A stretch of DNA of 64,000 bases from NCBI RefSeq assembly GCF_021018895.1, contig NC_079376.1, positions 19,276,501-19,340,500 on the forward strand. Direction: 5' to 3'. The notes under the pieces are model-generated. The model was not told where the DNA came from. It saw only the letters and a list, made by a program, of their open reading frames with translations, and ran no database searches. The stretch is from Seriola aureovittata (Eukaryota; Chordata; Actinopteri; Carangiformes; Carangidae). Below, in pieces: positions 1 through 13,000 of the stretch. The translations under genes and the position numbers were made by a program. The stretch's first letter is position 1; each line of letters begins with the position of its first letter.

Positions 1-941
1 ATGGGAGCTGATAAAAGTGGGTCTTTAAGAATATGTTGAGGCTGAAATGCAACATTACAGTGAAATATCCCCATTAGCCAGAGAGACTCAGGCTTTTTGG
101 CTTTATTAGATACAAAAGATGGGCACAATAGCAGAAACATCATACAATTTAACCTAGGCCAATGAAATATCCCTACAGTAAATCCTGCCTGTGTGAAGCT
201 TCTTATGTTTCATTTTCAGTTGGAAGCATATCTGAGGGGTGTTGATTCAGTTCAGTATTTGGAGGCTTACTGGACTGTATCATATTGTAAGATGTTAGTG
301 CTATCTATCTCGCCCTCCTCATAGACATGACAAAAGAAAACTAAGTAAACCAGAGAAGCTGGGAACAGGGAAAGGTTACCTTTTAATTACTGCAGTGCTC
401 AACTGTGAACTTAAATGAAACAGAGTCTGTGGCAAATGTGAATTCTTCCCATGATAGTACACCAGCATCAGATTCATACAGGTAGTTAAAATACTTCCTC
501 ATTAGCTCAAAATTCCTCGTCGATATTCTGCTTAACACAGTGGCAGTTTCTATATTTGGCAATCTGTGTCATATCGTCAAACTCATGGCAGTAACTCACC
601 CTATGGTTGCACAGGTGCTACCTTTCAAAGTGCCGGATTAGACAAGTAACCTGCTCTCAGGATGAATGCTTATAACGTAATGAAAGGAAAAAACGAAATA
701 AATGGAAGAACTGTGAATCTGTTTAGACTGTTTTTTTTTCCCCACTTTGTCAAAATTTAAATAACATCATCCTCCCACCATTATTTCCAACATTATCTAC
801 ATCTACTATCTTTTACAAATATTTTTTTTTTTCAGTAGTTCATACAAAAATAGCAAGAACAAGATATACATATCAATTGGCTCTGTGCATAAAATACCGC
901 TGATTTGCCTCAGGTGCACATGACGATGAGGACGTGTCTTC
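1..941 (-). other. 3' untranslated region and downstream DNA of sntg2
   Basis: Sequence after the stop codon in the direction of transcription. It is AT-rich, with no open frame of note and T/A runs (729-740, 821-832). The 3' UTR probably covers much of this stretch, but its end cannot be fixed from sequence alone. Confidence 0.5.
102..107 (-). terminator. candidate polyadenylation signal AATAAA
   Basis: The plus strand reads TTTATT, i.e. AATAAA on the minus strand, about 835 bases past the sntg2 stop codon. It is the clearest canonical hexamer in the right strand below the stop that I noticed. No cleavage-site evidence is available, so use is inferred. Confidence 0.3.
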
Positions 942-1070
942 TTAACTGTTCATGTAATTTCCGGGGAAGCTTTGACTGCACATAAAGAGAGGGTCCATGG
1001 AGGCCACTTTAGCAGCAATAAAAGAATGTATGCAGTGGAGAACGGCTGTCAGATTAGCAAACTCTAGTTC
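942..1070 (-). CDS. sntg2: sntg2 exon P, last coding exon with stop, residues 472-513
   Basis: The acceptor is CCCCACCACAG. It reads ELEFANLTAVLHCIHSFIAA, then a segment containing KVASMDPLFM and ending NYMNS before TAA at 944-942. LTAVLHCIHSFIAAKVAS is the conserved amphipathic C-terminal helix of the syntrophin-unique region. The C-terminal tail is shorter and more diverged than the human tail. Codon reading is open to the stop with no frame problem. Confidence 0.95.
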   Translation of the reverse strand, partial: ELEFANLTAVLHCIHSFIAAKVASMDPLFMCSQSFPGNYMNS

Positions 1071-4000
1071 CTGTGGTGGGGGAAGTCAAAGAGAGAGAGA
1101 CAAGTCAGTCATTGTAAGATGTTCATATTAAATATACAACATTTTTAAACGCATGATCTTTTTGAAAAAATTATTTTGGTCTTGGTGACAAGGTGCTTGT
1201 TAGGAAAATTTCCCCACTAGCTCTTCAATCGATGTGAGTAATAAATAAAATAAAATAAATCAATAAAATAGTGAGTAATAATGAAATGCAAAATAACCCA
1301 ACTAAAATTCAAAATGAATAACTTTAATTTTGGAAACTAAAATAATTGTATTACCTTCATTTCTATTTGCTTGCTTTCAGCGTTCTTGAAAAGGAGTTTT
1401 ACCCTGGTTTTCCCATCATCAGAGGAGCCTTTAAGTTGAGAGAATTTATATCGCCACAGTATGGTCTACAGGGGAAGGGATTATAAAACACAGCAGCATG
1501 GGGATTTCAGTAATGAGCACATTTAAATACCATGTCTTCCTACAGAGAGACCTGCACGATCAAGAACTGACATTTTAATGTGCAACAGTGCTTTGAGGAA
1601 ACGTATAATTCTTAACAAAAGAACATTAATACTTTGGAACTGAGCGCTGTACCATTCTATGGACATAAATTTACCCACTGCAGGGCTGACTCAACACTTA
1701 GCAATGCTGCCAAAATAATCTCACAATGTACCTTTCGTAACAATAGCAAACCATCTGGAGAGTCCATTGTGCAAAACTAATGACATTTGAAAGGCTATCT
1801 TTATATTTTGTTGGGGAAAAAGACATTTATGAGTTATTTGAAATATATTTGCAAATACGATCGAAACCTAAGTAAATGAGAATAAGCACATGGTGTATAA
1901 ACACAGGAAATAAAGATGGCAAACTTCAGTCTCAAGAGCAAGGCGAGAGCAGCACAGGAGTCAGGATGTCAACGACAATTGTGAACTCGGTAATACTTTA
2001 CCTTTGAAGTGCCTTCTGAGCAGGTGAAGCCCAATCCAAAATCTATGGTGAAGCACAGTACATTCCCCTGGCTGCTGCACATGTAGCTTTTGGACTGTTG
2101 AGAGAGAATTGACACCCGTGATTTTGTTGCTTTGCATATCTTTGTAATGACATACTGTGCAAATAGTACATTTCTCTGTATGGGCATCCATGACCACAGC
2201 AATACATAAAGACCACAGCAACACGTTACATTATAACTTGTAAGCATGGCCGCACCATATGTTTTCCCCCACATTTCTTGACAGTAAATGCAGCCAACCA
2301 TTACCAGGAGATGAATAAATGATTCCCTTAGTATTCTTCACACATCTCACTGATACCATCTTCTTTAAGATCACATAAACCCCCATTTTCTCCCAGCAAT
2401 ATTTGACATGTCATAGCAGAAAAAGCACAGGTGTTACTACTGTAATTAACGATGAAGTGTTAATTAGCAATGTCAGTGAGTTCACAATAGAAGAACCGAG
2501 AGCTGGCACACTTGGGGGGAATGCAGCCATTATTACTGTTATTAGCTACACCTGTGTTTGACCGGTCAAAATGTTCATTGTAAGAAAGGATATATATTTC
2601 AGCCTGATGTGACCAGTCAGGGCTAACTCATAAAATGATACTTCATGTAACTGAAGTCTAAATTCCTAGGAACACCAGTATTACAAACTGTGAGATCAAC
2701 TAATTTTTAAAGAAATCAACCTTGGTGAACTTGCAGGCAAATTTGCACAATTGCTAGCAGGTGATTTAAACAGTGTTGACCTCAGAAGGAAGCTGGTGAG
2801 TCCAAAATGGACGAAGCCACAAGTTCTCCAGCAAAGAAACTAAGTATATTATGTGAACTTATTTTACTTGCAATGGCCAAGCTACAGTGACATGCATTTA
2901 GCAAGTTGACCTACCAAGCTGGGTCAGAGGGCTTGTTGACAGCTAGCTTGTTAGTTGAGCCAAATTCTTATGTCCGTGTGGAATTTTATTTTCCCAAAGA
3001 AAATGAGGAGCTAAGAAAATGAAAACACAAACTGTCCAAAATGAACAATGCATTCTTTACTTCCTATGTATCTGGTCTTGGCCGCATCGAATACATGAGA
3101 GCGGGCAATACATGGACTCTGTAGCAGCTACTTCACAAGGTGCCAAGCTACTAAATGCTAACGGACAGACACGTTTTATATAATGTAGAGCATCCCGTCA
3201 CAAACTTGGTTGACACCCTCCCCTGGATGTGTACCAACACCACTGGATTAGCCGCAGAAGCTCCCAAATCACCCTTCCCTAACGACCTTTCTTACTGCCA
3301 TAGCACCGGCGCTAGACCGAGCACATCAACTCCAACCAGGACTTGGCCTGACAGGGTCTGGCACAGAGGCAAATCCAGAAAGAAATCAAATAAGAGAGCA
3401 ACAAACTGACTCTGAGATCCTGAAAATAGACTATCCCCTGCTACTGGAGAAACTGTCAATCAAAACATGTATTCATCTCAGGCCCCATTCCAACTTTCGG
3501 GAAAGGAATCGAATCTTTTAGCAGACTCCTGGCAGAATGAATACATGGCTGACATTGGCGTGCCTCACTCATGGGATAAAGGTTATTGACAATTTCAGTA
3601 TCTTTTGGAACTGTTAGGACCACTTTCAACCAGATGGGATTCATCCAAACATCACTAGATCCAGACTTCTCGGTGCCAATCTGGGTCACGCTCTTGGGTT
3701 GCCTTGCTGTGTGGATAAGCGCGAAGGACACCGTACACGCACAGACAGCCAGTATCTCTCCCCTTTCACCTGAACCTCTGCTCCACATCCCAAAAGGCAT
3801 TCAGAGGATGTGTCTGTCCCAACCGACCCCCCTTCTCTTGCCTCCACCACCGTCAGCAATCAAAGAGTTAGTTAAAGCTGCCAAACTGAAGCTCAATCAA
3901 ACTGATGAACTATTAAACAGCAATAACCACAGACATCGTCCCTCAGGTGTCTACCAGAGACGACACAGACTTCATGCTGCTTCCTTAAACATTGCAGTGA

Positions 4001-7000
4001 TATTTAACAGCCGTTGGCATGATCAAACACATCGTAGTAATCACAGACCATCTGCTATCCGTCTCGGTAATCTTAAATCTGTGTGTGTGTTCAGCCACAA
4101 CCAGTCTCCTTTCCTGTCACAGAATTCTGAGAGCTGAAATTAGCTTTTTAATGTCAGATCCTCGGCTAACAAAACCTTTATGGTTAATGATCTGATAACT
4201 GAAAATAATTTGTATTGTCTGTTTTTAGCTGAGACCTGACTGAACAGCACTACTAGTGTAGCCATAATGAAAGATAAAGTCTTGTCCTCCAAACTATCAT
4301 TTTTATCAGTCAGACAAAATAAGAAAGGAGGGAGGGTTGAAGCCATTTTCTAAACACAGTTTGTGTGTAATGACATTGAGCTGGGTGAATTCATGCCATT
4401 TGAATATCCTCTAATCTTTATTATCAGTGATCATCATTACATTATATGGCCGCCATGATATTCATCACTATTTCTACAGGAATTCTCAGAGCTGATCTCA
4501 CTTGGTATTCACTGATATGATAGATTAATCCTGAATGGAGTATTCATATTAATAAACAGAACAGAGAAACAGAAAGCTGTGGAGCATGAGAATTCACTGG
4601 ACAGCTTTGGATTCACCCAACATGTAAATGAAGACAGGCATCAGCATAGTCAGACTTTAGACTTAGTAATAATTACAGGGTTAAACACAGATAATGTTTC
4701 AGTATTTGAATTACCTGTTTCTGACCATCACTGTGTGGTTTTTGATTCCAACATAACCTTAACAAAGACTACAAGTAAAATAATTTTTCGTTCAAAAGTG
4801 ATTCCTAAATGATGAGGCAGAAGAAAAGTTCTCTAATATTATGAGATGAATTGAGCCACAGAGTTGTGACTGCTCATGACATGGTTGATCATTTCAACAA
4901 TACCTCGTCATCTGCTTTAAATACTGCTGCTTTTTGAAAGTGGGTGTTTGGCAGTGCGTCAAGTAATGTCCTGAAGATTCTTCAAACTGACATCAAAACA
5001 GCTGTTGTAAAACTCAACCCAACCCTGATGGTAATGCACTGACCAGCTGATTTGCAACCTTTCATTCATCAGTAAGATACTTGAAAAGATACATCTTCAG
5101 TGCAAATAAACTCTTTTCTTAAACAAAACAATATCCTGAAAGAAATTTCTTACTAAAATAATCAGCGACCTCAGACTACATCTGATGAAAAAATAAGGTC
5201 TCAGTTCTTGTCCTCTTAGACCTAAGCACAGTGTTTGATACAATTAACCATGATATCCTTATCTATCATCTTAAAAAGTTAGTTGGTTTTTACATCAAAG
5301 GGAGAACGTTTTTTGTCATTCTTGGGAATGATGTTTCCGAGAAACATGACATCTGCACTGGGGTTGCACAAGGGAGCTGCCTTGGTCCAGTATCATTCTC
5401 ATAATATACTGTATGTTAACACTTGGTGATGTGACATCATCAGAGAGCACAATGCATGTTTCCATAGTTAGCAGTTGACACACAACTACGTTTCTGCTGC
5501 ACTGAATAATGCTGTGGCTATAACCTCCATTACTACCTGTCTTTTGGCAATAAATACATGGACTAGCAATAATTTCTATATAACACTTCTATATAATAAG
5601 TTAAATGGAGAGAAAACTGAAATCCTACCAGTTGGCCTCCAAACCAAAAGAGAAATGCTGATTAATAATCTGGAGAAATTTACTCCCTGGATCTGTTATT
5701 ATCTTAGATTCAGATCTAAGCTTCAAGTCCCACATCAAATAGGTGTTGAAATCATAATTTTTCACCTTAGAATCATAGCCAAAGAATGACCATTTATAGA
5801 CAAATAAAAAAAGATGCTGAAAAACTGAAATTCATCCCTGTATTTCAAGTCAACTCAATTACTGTGATGCACTTTTTACTGGCCAAAAAAAAAACTTAGA
5901 GCGACTGAGAGACTTTAACTCCTTCAAAACTCTGCAGCTCCGCTATTAACAACTTTAGCTGCTCTGCACTGACTTCCTGTTACATTTTGAATAGATTTTA
6001 GACTCCTTCTCCTTATATACAAAGCCCTCAATGGGCTAGGACCAAGCTTCATTGCTTACCCCCCTTTTAACTATTTGCCTTCAAGAACACTGCGATCACC
6101 TGCTGTTGGTTTATTGGAGGTTCTCAGCAACAGTGGTAAGAAAATGGGGGATGTAGCTTTTGTCTATTACAGTACTAAAGCTATGGAACACACTTCTATA
6201 GATATCAGCGAAGTTGGCTTGCTAAATATTTTTAAAGGAAAGCGAAAAACTTATCTCTTCACTCTAGCCTTTAACTATCTATGACTTCCTGATCCAGGCC
6301 TTAAATTCTTTTTTGCACTTTGTTTTGCCCTTACACGCCGCTGCATTTCTTTTAAAATGTTGTATTTTACTTGATTTTATGCATTGTAAGTATTCTATTT
6401 TTAACTTTATTTTTTTTAAATTTTATTACTATAATTATTCAATGTGTTTTATTTTTCATATTCTTTTACATCAATAATGGCATTCCTGTTTTTTATGTTC
6501 ATTTTATGTCTATTTTAATGTGGTGCATTTAATTTAATCTTTACTTTTATCACTTTGCTCATACCCTACATTTTACATGTGGAGAGCTCTTGTTAAAGTG
6601 CTAGTCTGACACGTTAGGTCTGGAGGATCTGATAAGAAGAGCAAATCTGATTTTCTTAGTTTATTATTTTTGTCCTGCATGAGCTATTGGGAAAAAGAAG
6701 CATCCTGTGCAGCTTCCTGATAATGTCAAGACACATGACAGAGGAAATCCATTTTGGAAGCCATAAATCTTTAACATTCATGTTGCTGCTGCAAAACAAA
6801 CAAGCATATGTCTCAAGTCTTTTCACCGGTCTTTTAAAAGAACTGATGAGCAAGCGTTCTGCTCTTTGATGAACTACATCCTCTGAAGGCCTTTCTTGCC
6901 ATATGACTTCATTTTTCTGTTGTGTTGTCCATTCACCGGTAATGCCAATATAAGGAGTATTTTCAGATTTTCTGTTTGTTTTATTTTCCTTTTATATCCA

Positions 7001-10000
7001 CTTGTTTTTTTTCACTTGAGAACACTGTGGGGACATGGTGATTTTAATTATGGAGTGCAGCGTGCAGTGAATATGGCATGTGACCGTACAGTCCTTTTAC
7101 TTATGCTCAAGACGCCTTTCTTAAGTGATGTTGTGAATTCGGCTGTGACGCAGATTAAAAAAAACAGTGGCAGGTCGGCTTCTAAGTTCTCGCTGTCACC
7201 ACATTTAAGACTGTTGTGACATGGTGAGCAGTGGCTACACTTTACTAATTGGAAGGGATTTTTTTCTGTGGTAAAAGCAACATTTAATACAACATGAAAC
7301 ATTTTTTAAAGAAAATCTCCTTAGCCAAGTCAGACAGATTTAACGGCATATGTGAGGGATTTAATAAAACAGAGGACAGGTGTGAGAAAAACACTTACCA
7401 AAGTGTATAGCTGCACTTAAAAAATTAGAGAAGATGACGAGAAGGTTAGAATCTTGGATGTGAAAGCTACAGTTATATCCTTTGAAATTAGGAGCAAATC
7501 TAATATAATACCAACAAAGTAATTTAACAAGCTCATAGGCAATATTTCCCTGACCTCTTCTGGTTAAAACTTCCCAGTACCTTGCACCTCTGATAACACC
7601 TTTTGGGTGCGGTTCTGCATGTCAAGTCAAAGGTGTGCTCTGTCACATGTAACCGCACCCAACCATGATTTAAAAGTGGATATTCAACTTCACATTGCCC
7701 TCAAAGGTTCAGATGGCCTATTGTTGTCTAAAGGCACAACCTGTCCTGTTTAAAACTAAACAGGTTGGGCTGGTGTGAATTTAGCTTCATCCAGTGTGAT
7801 GCTGTTTATCAAATGCTTGCGGGTTGAAAGTTACAACACAACAATTAAAGTCCTTATCATTTCCATTTTTTGAATTGCTGTAATTTGTGTTTAGTGCTAA
7901 TTATAAAATATCACCATGCACGCATGCTACACTTAGATAGTGAATATTGTAAATATAATTGCTAATCATCAGCATGTTGACATTGTCACAGTGCACATGT
8001 TAGCATGCTAATAATCGTATTTAGCTCAAAGCATCGCTTTGCCTCATGGCGTATTCACATTCGATGGAAAAACAAAATTCTGACACACTTTCTGCATTGG
8101 TTGGTGCAGTATTTACTACTCTGTAACACTCATTGCTAGCAGGAGATCACTGAAACTGTGCTGCATCTGCTTGTTGATATTTTGCTTGGTGAATATTCTT
8201 TTTGTCTCGTCTGCATATGAGGCCAGTTTGTTACTGTACAAGTCTGGAAACTCAGAGACACACAGTGTTTCACCCATCTTTCAGTACAAACAGTAATCAA
8301 CAGTGATTGGCTGTGCCCATAAACATCAGTGCAGCTGTGGTCAAATTTGAATTTCATGCCGAGCCATCGCAGTGCACCTCATATACAATGGTGAGGTGTG
8401 AGCAAAAGCTGTTTTTCCCTGATAATGTCAATATGCCTTCAGTCTTGTTTAAATATCTTCGAGAACCTGTTGCAATGAAATATAATCCATTATATTGTAC
8501 CGTTACATTTTAAAAAAATGCAGCTGAAATCCCTCAAGTTATTGAAGAAAAAGTGTTTAAAAGGTGTAATTGATGCAAAGTGCCTGAAACCAGGACCAAA
8601 CATCCTCATTTAATTGCAATCGTAACAGCAACGGAGGCAATTTAGACACATAGTATGACTGCCCCAAGGTGCGCCATCTATAGGCCAAAAAAAGTAACAG
8701 CTTCTGCAGTTCTGATCTGTACCAGCTGCAGCAACAGATCATATATAGCTCAGAATGCCCTCTGTTCAGCAGGTCTGGTTACACTGAGGATAAAGAAAAA
8801 GACTAAAAGAACTAGCACTATGAGCTGAATAAGTTGTGTCTTCAGTACTGAATATTAGGACTTTGAACTTAGGTGTTATTTAAGGAGAATATCACAAACT
8901 CACATAGCATGTTTATTTGGTGTTAAAGTCAGTAGGACACCCCGAAAGTGAAATATGATACAACTTGATGTCTTGCTGGGAGCTAAAAGACCTAATCAAT
9001 GCCATGTTGGGTTTCATCATCTCAAAAGAAGAAAAAAAAAATGCAGAGAGAAATGCAACCTGGACGATTTTGTCCGTTATACCCCCTACGTCTACCCCAT
9101 CAGCAATGTTTATGTAACGCACGCATCCAGGCAGTTTGCAGGCTACGTCGGACTCTGCTGGGCGCTACTCAGAAACCACAGGAAGCTGGCCTAATTGGCT
9201 GGAGAACACAGGCAAATTGAGATCCTTCATCACTTTCATTGGTTTCCCAAAGGATAGTGTCCCACATTTGCATCATTAAAGACTGAAAAAATGCTACATT
9301 ATCATTCATCCTGTTTGCTTTTATTTTGATATTGGGGAAAACTGCCCATGCAGCCCTGACTTCAAACTCCAGAATCACTTAGAGAATGCTCTCATTAAAT
9401 ATCCACTTCACAGTTTTTATTGTAGGTGTTGGTCTATCTTGAATGTTATCTGTATTTATATGTGTAGATCATTCAGTCCAGAAGATTACACAGTTTGAGA
9501 TATGTGTCAGACTAGATTTCCAACTGTCCTTAACGTCACTTGCAACTCGACAGTTGACACTGATGTCCCTTCCAAAGTGGATCCAGCCCAGTTAGCCGGT
9601 TAAGAGCTAACTGTGTGGCTGCAGCATCAAACACCCCTGCAAATTATCATTCCCCTTTGAAGCTAATGTTGCCTGGTGCGGCAGAGGAGTTCTGCACTAG
9701 GACTTGATATTGTTACAGTGAAAAGAAAAAGTGTAACATGTTCATTGTTCATTTACCCCGCAGCTGATTTTTGCTTTTGTGCAAACATTAACATTGGCCT
9801 ACCTAAACACAGATGAACAGCCTGGACTCTATTACTGAGTTGCTGCCTTTAGTTCAGGAGGTGATCCTTCACAGGATTTTTATCTTAGTGAGAGCTCCTG
9901 TACCTCTTTATTGTCCTATTGTACTGGTTATATCTATCATATAGCACAAGGTGCATATAGGAGACAAAACCTGAACAATCTAAGTAGTTGAATTTCTTAA

Positions 10001-13000
10001 TAATGCTGCTAAATTAAATACTTAATCTTAATATGGTACTACTGAATATGATACAATTAACCAACAAATCATTGGTCTTTAACATCTTCATTATTCTCAA
10101 GCCTATTATTTCCATTACTTTATAGAAACTCGAATAGTGTCTGAAAGTCAATCTACTGTGTGTTCACCAATAACCCCGACTTAGCACATGCTTCTTCTTT
10201 GTACAAATTCTTTGAAATGTTTTTTTAAAAAATGGGTTTTTGATTTCAGAGAGAGAAGGACAAAGCAGAGTCCTCATTTCTAGCCAGCAACTGTCAATTT
10301 TGCTGGCTGAAATTACTCCTGTTTATCAGTTGTAGCTAGCTAGCTATAACGTTAGCTCCATTAGTTGGTTTAAAACTACATCTATACTATTATGTTTCTA
10401 GCTGACTTGTATTAGAACGAGGACATACAGAATGTTGATAAAAGACTGAGACTGTATGTCCCAGGCCTTTCATAGCTCATTTAAAAAATAAAAATAAATA
10501 AAAAAGTGTAACAGAACCCTTCTGAAAGCATGGTCATCTCTTGAATACGTAATTGCTTGGAGGCTCTTTGTTAACAACAATGTTTATAATAGCTGTCACC
10601 ATCTCACATCATTTCTGTATATTTTAACTGGTTAATTACTTTCATTGTGACAAAGTTCTGCACTGACTCTGAGGCAAGTAAAAACATAATATAACAAACA
10701 GACAATCAACACAGTGGGCTGCTCAATCTCTTTCTTTGAATGCTTTCAAAGTGTGTGGAAAAATATAGATTCTGAATATAAAAAATTGGTTCAAGGCCTC
10801 TAATGGTTGTGCTGTCTGCTGAGTGAAATCATGTGACGTAATTTATTCAAACATTTAGTGCATATGGAGTTATTAACAAGGCTTTGTGAAATGTCTTACT
10901 CATTAAATCTGAATTTAAAGCCATTTAAAGCCAGTCTGTGCTCCTTCTTTGCTTCGTTTTTTTCCATGCACAGTGTTAAGGGAAATTACAGTGTATGCTG
11001 CTTGGATAGTGCAATGCTCACAGAGCCTTGCATGAGGGAATTACAATGTGCTCTGATTTTTCTTTCTGTAACTGTTAAGTGAACACATGGATTAAATATT
11101 TTGTTCAGGGATTGTTACAATGACAGTGTGCTACCACAGCATGTTGGTGGTCACAGTGGAGTGTTTGAAGTCATCATTGTCCTCAGTCACCCCAGTCATG
11201 CACATGTACACACACTTTAATGATAATATTGATAATGTTGATTTTGAACAGATCCTCATGCTCCTCAAATACTGAAGGCATGAAGCCAATACATTTAGTC
11301 CCATTATTATCCTTTCTCTGTGAGTTTTTACAGTAGGTTTAGGGTGTTTACATTTATTGGGATTACACTGGATCATCCTTAACCTTGTTAGGGATTGTCT
11401 CATCCAATGTACTGAAGACAGGTCCTGATGCTTCGCTTTGAAACGCTTAAGGATGCAGCTTTATGTGCTGTTCAGAGATGGGGATGAAGCCTCTCTTATC
11501 TTATTTTGAAATACATCAGTATAAATCCCACCTTTATACGGCTTGTCCAACGCCAGTTTCAGACCATCATGCAAGAACAAATCGCTCGCTCAAGACCATG
11601 CATAGAAGGAGGAGCAGTACATAACCAGGATGATATGGACTACATTACAATGTACATGTAAATAATGACAATATTTTTCTGTCATGTCACCCACCCTCAC
11701 AGTTATTTTCTGCCATACTTGAAATCTAGTAGTCTAGAGTAGAGGTTCATCCCTATGGGAATTTAGAGAAGCACAAAATTAGTGCACATGCTCCTATGGC
11801 TCATGCAGCTGCCCTAGAGAACGCAGTCGTTCTTTCCATTGGAAATAATGGTCTTGCTCTGTGCAATGTCGAACATGCATCTATGTTGTGAGAGCCCTTT
11901 AAGTTTTCGCGTGTGGCATCTGTCTTCGCCTCATTATGCCGAGCATGAATAGTCTTAAGGTGATTTGGGGGAAAACACCCACTATGGTTGATCAGAGATG
12001 TAGTGAGTGTAGTCACAAGAGGATGTAATGAGATCATTTCAAACTCAGGAGCAAACTGTGGAGGTTTTTTCACCACTGATAGCAACACGGAGCAATGTTT
12101 TTACAAGAGGCTACCTGTTTTGTTTGTATCATGCACCAGTGGTGTGCGGTGGCTTTTACAGATAGCCAAGCAGAGCCGAACAAGCAAATCTCTCTTAAAT
12201 TCAAGGCCTGTCCTCATGATTCTGTGCTTTCCTATGCTGAAAGTCTCTCCTGCTGCTTTCAGCCTGGACATCTTCACCTCCCTGCACTCGTTCCTGGCTG
12301 AAAAAGTATTGGATTATTCCTTTGAACTGACAAAAATCATTTCTATGGTAATCTTTAAAATATTTACCATTAACTGACAATGACACACTCCAGTGACAAG
12401 GCAGAATCCTGCATTTACCTGTCTCACTGTTGTTACCCTTTCCTGGCTCATATCGTGCGGACTGTAGTTGGAAAGCAGAGGGAAGATTTGGGAATTTTGG
12501 TCGTGAGGAGCTGTAGCATTTATTAAATAGCCTAAAGTGCACATACATTGCACTGATACATTCACAGCTATATGTGCTTTTCTCCTCTCCCCTTGACAAG
12601 CCCCAGCCTTTGTCAATGGCACATGTTCACACCCACGGGTTTCACAGTATACCTCTGATCGATAGCAGTAACAAGTAAAGAAGCGTAGCAACGCACAAAC
12701 AAAGGCAGTGAAGAAGAAGATTGCCAGCAATCAGATCTAACAGATCTAAACAATAGGCCTACACAGAATACTTTTTTTTCTTTCTTTATCTTTCTTTTAT
12801 GAAGAAAGACCTCATAGACACACACATTGTGTTTTGGCAAGTAACACTGAATGTAAACTTCGTAGGTGGTTAACTTCCCCACCACTGATTAAGAGTGCCA
12901 TAAGCTGCTTCTCTAGTCTTTCCAGTGGGAAGCATCCAGTAATGTCCGCCACACTGCACGTGACACAGAGGGCTAGTCTTCCTTCAATTTTAACAATGTA

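Noticed and set aside
3586..4137. 183-codon plus-strand ORF as a host gene
   Set aside because: It runs directly into LINE endonuclease sequence at 4137 and has no host protein family features; treated as part of the LINE.
12201..12885. Overlapping minus-strand ORFs of 90-138 codons
   Set aside because: No recognisable domain, no splice pattern fitting sntg2, and several frames are open at once, as expected by chance.
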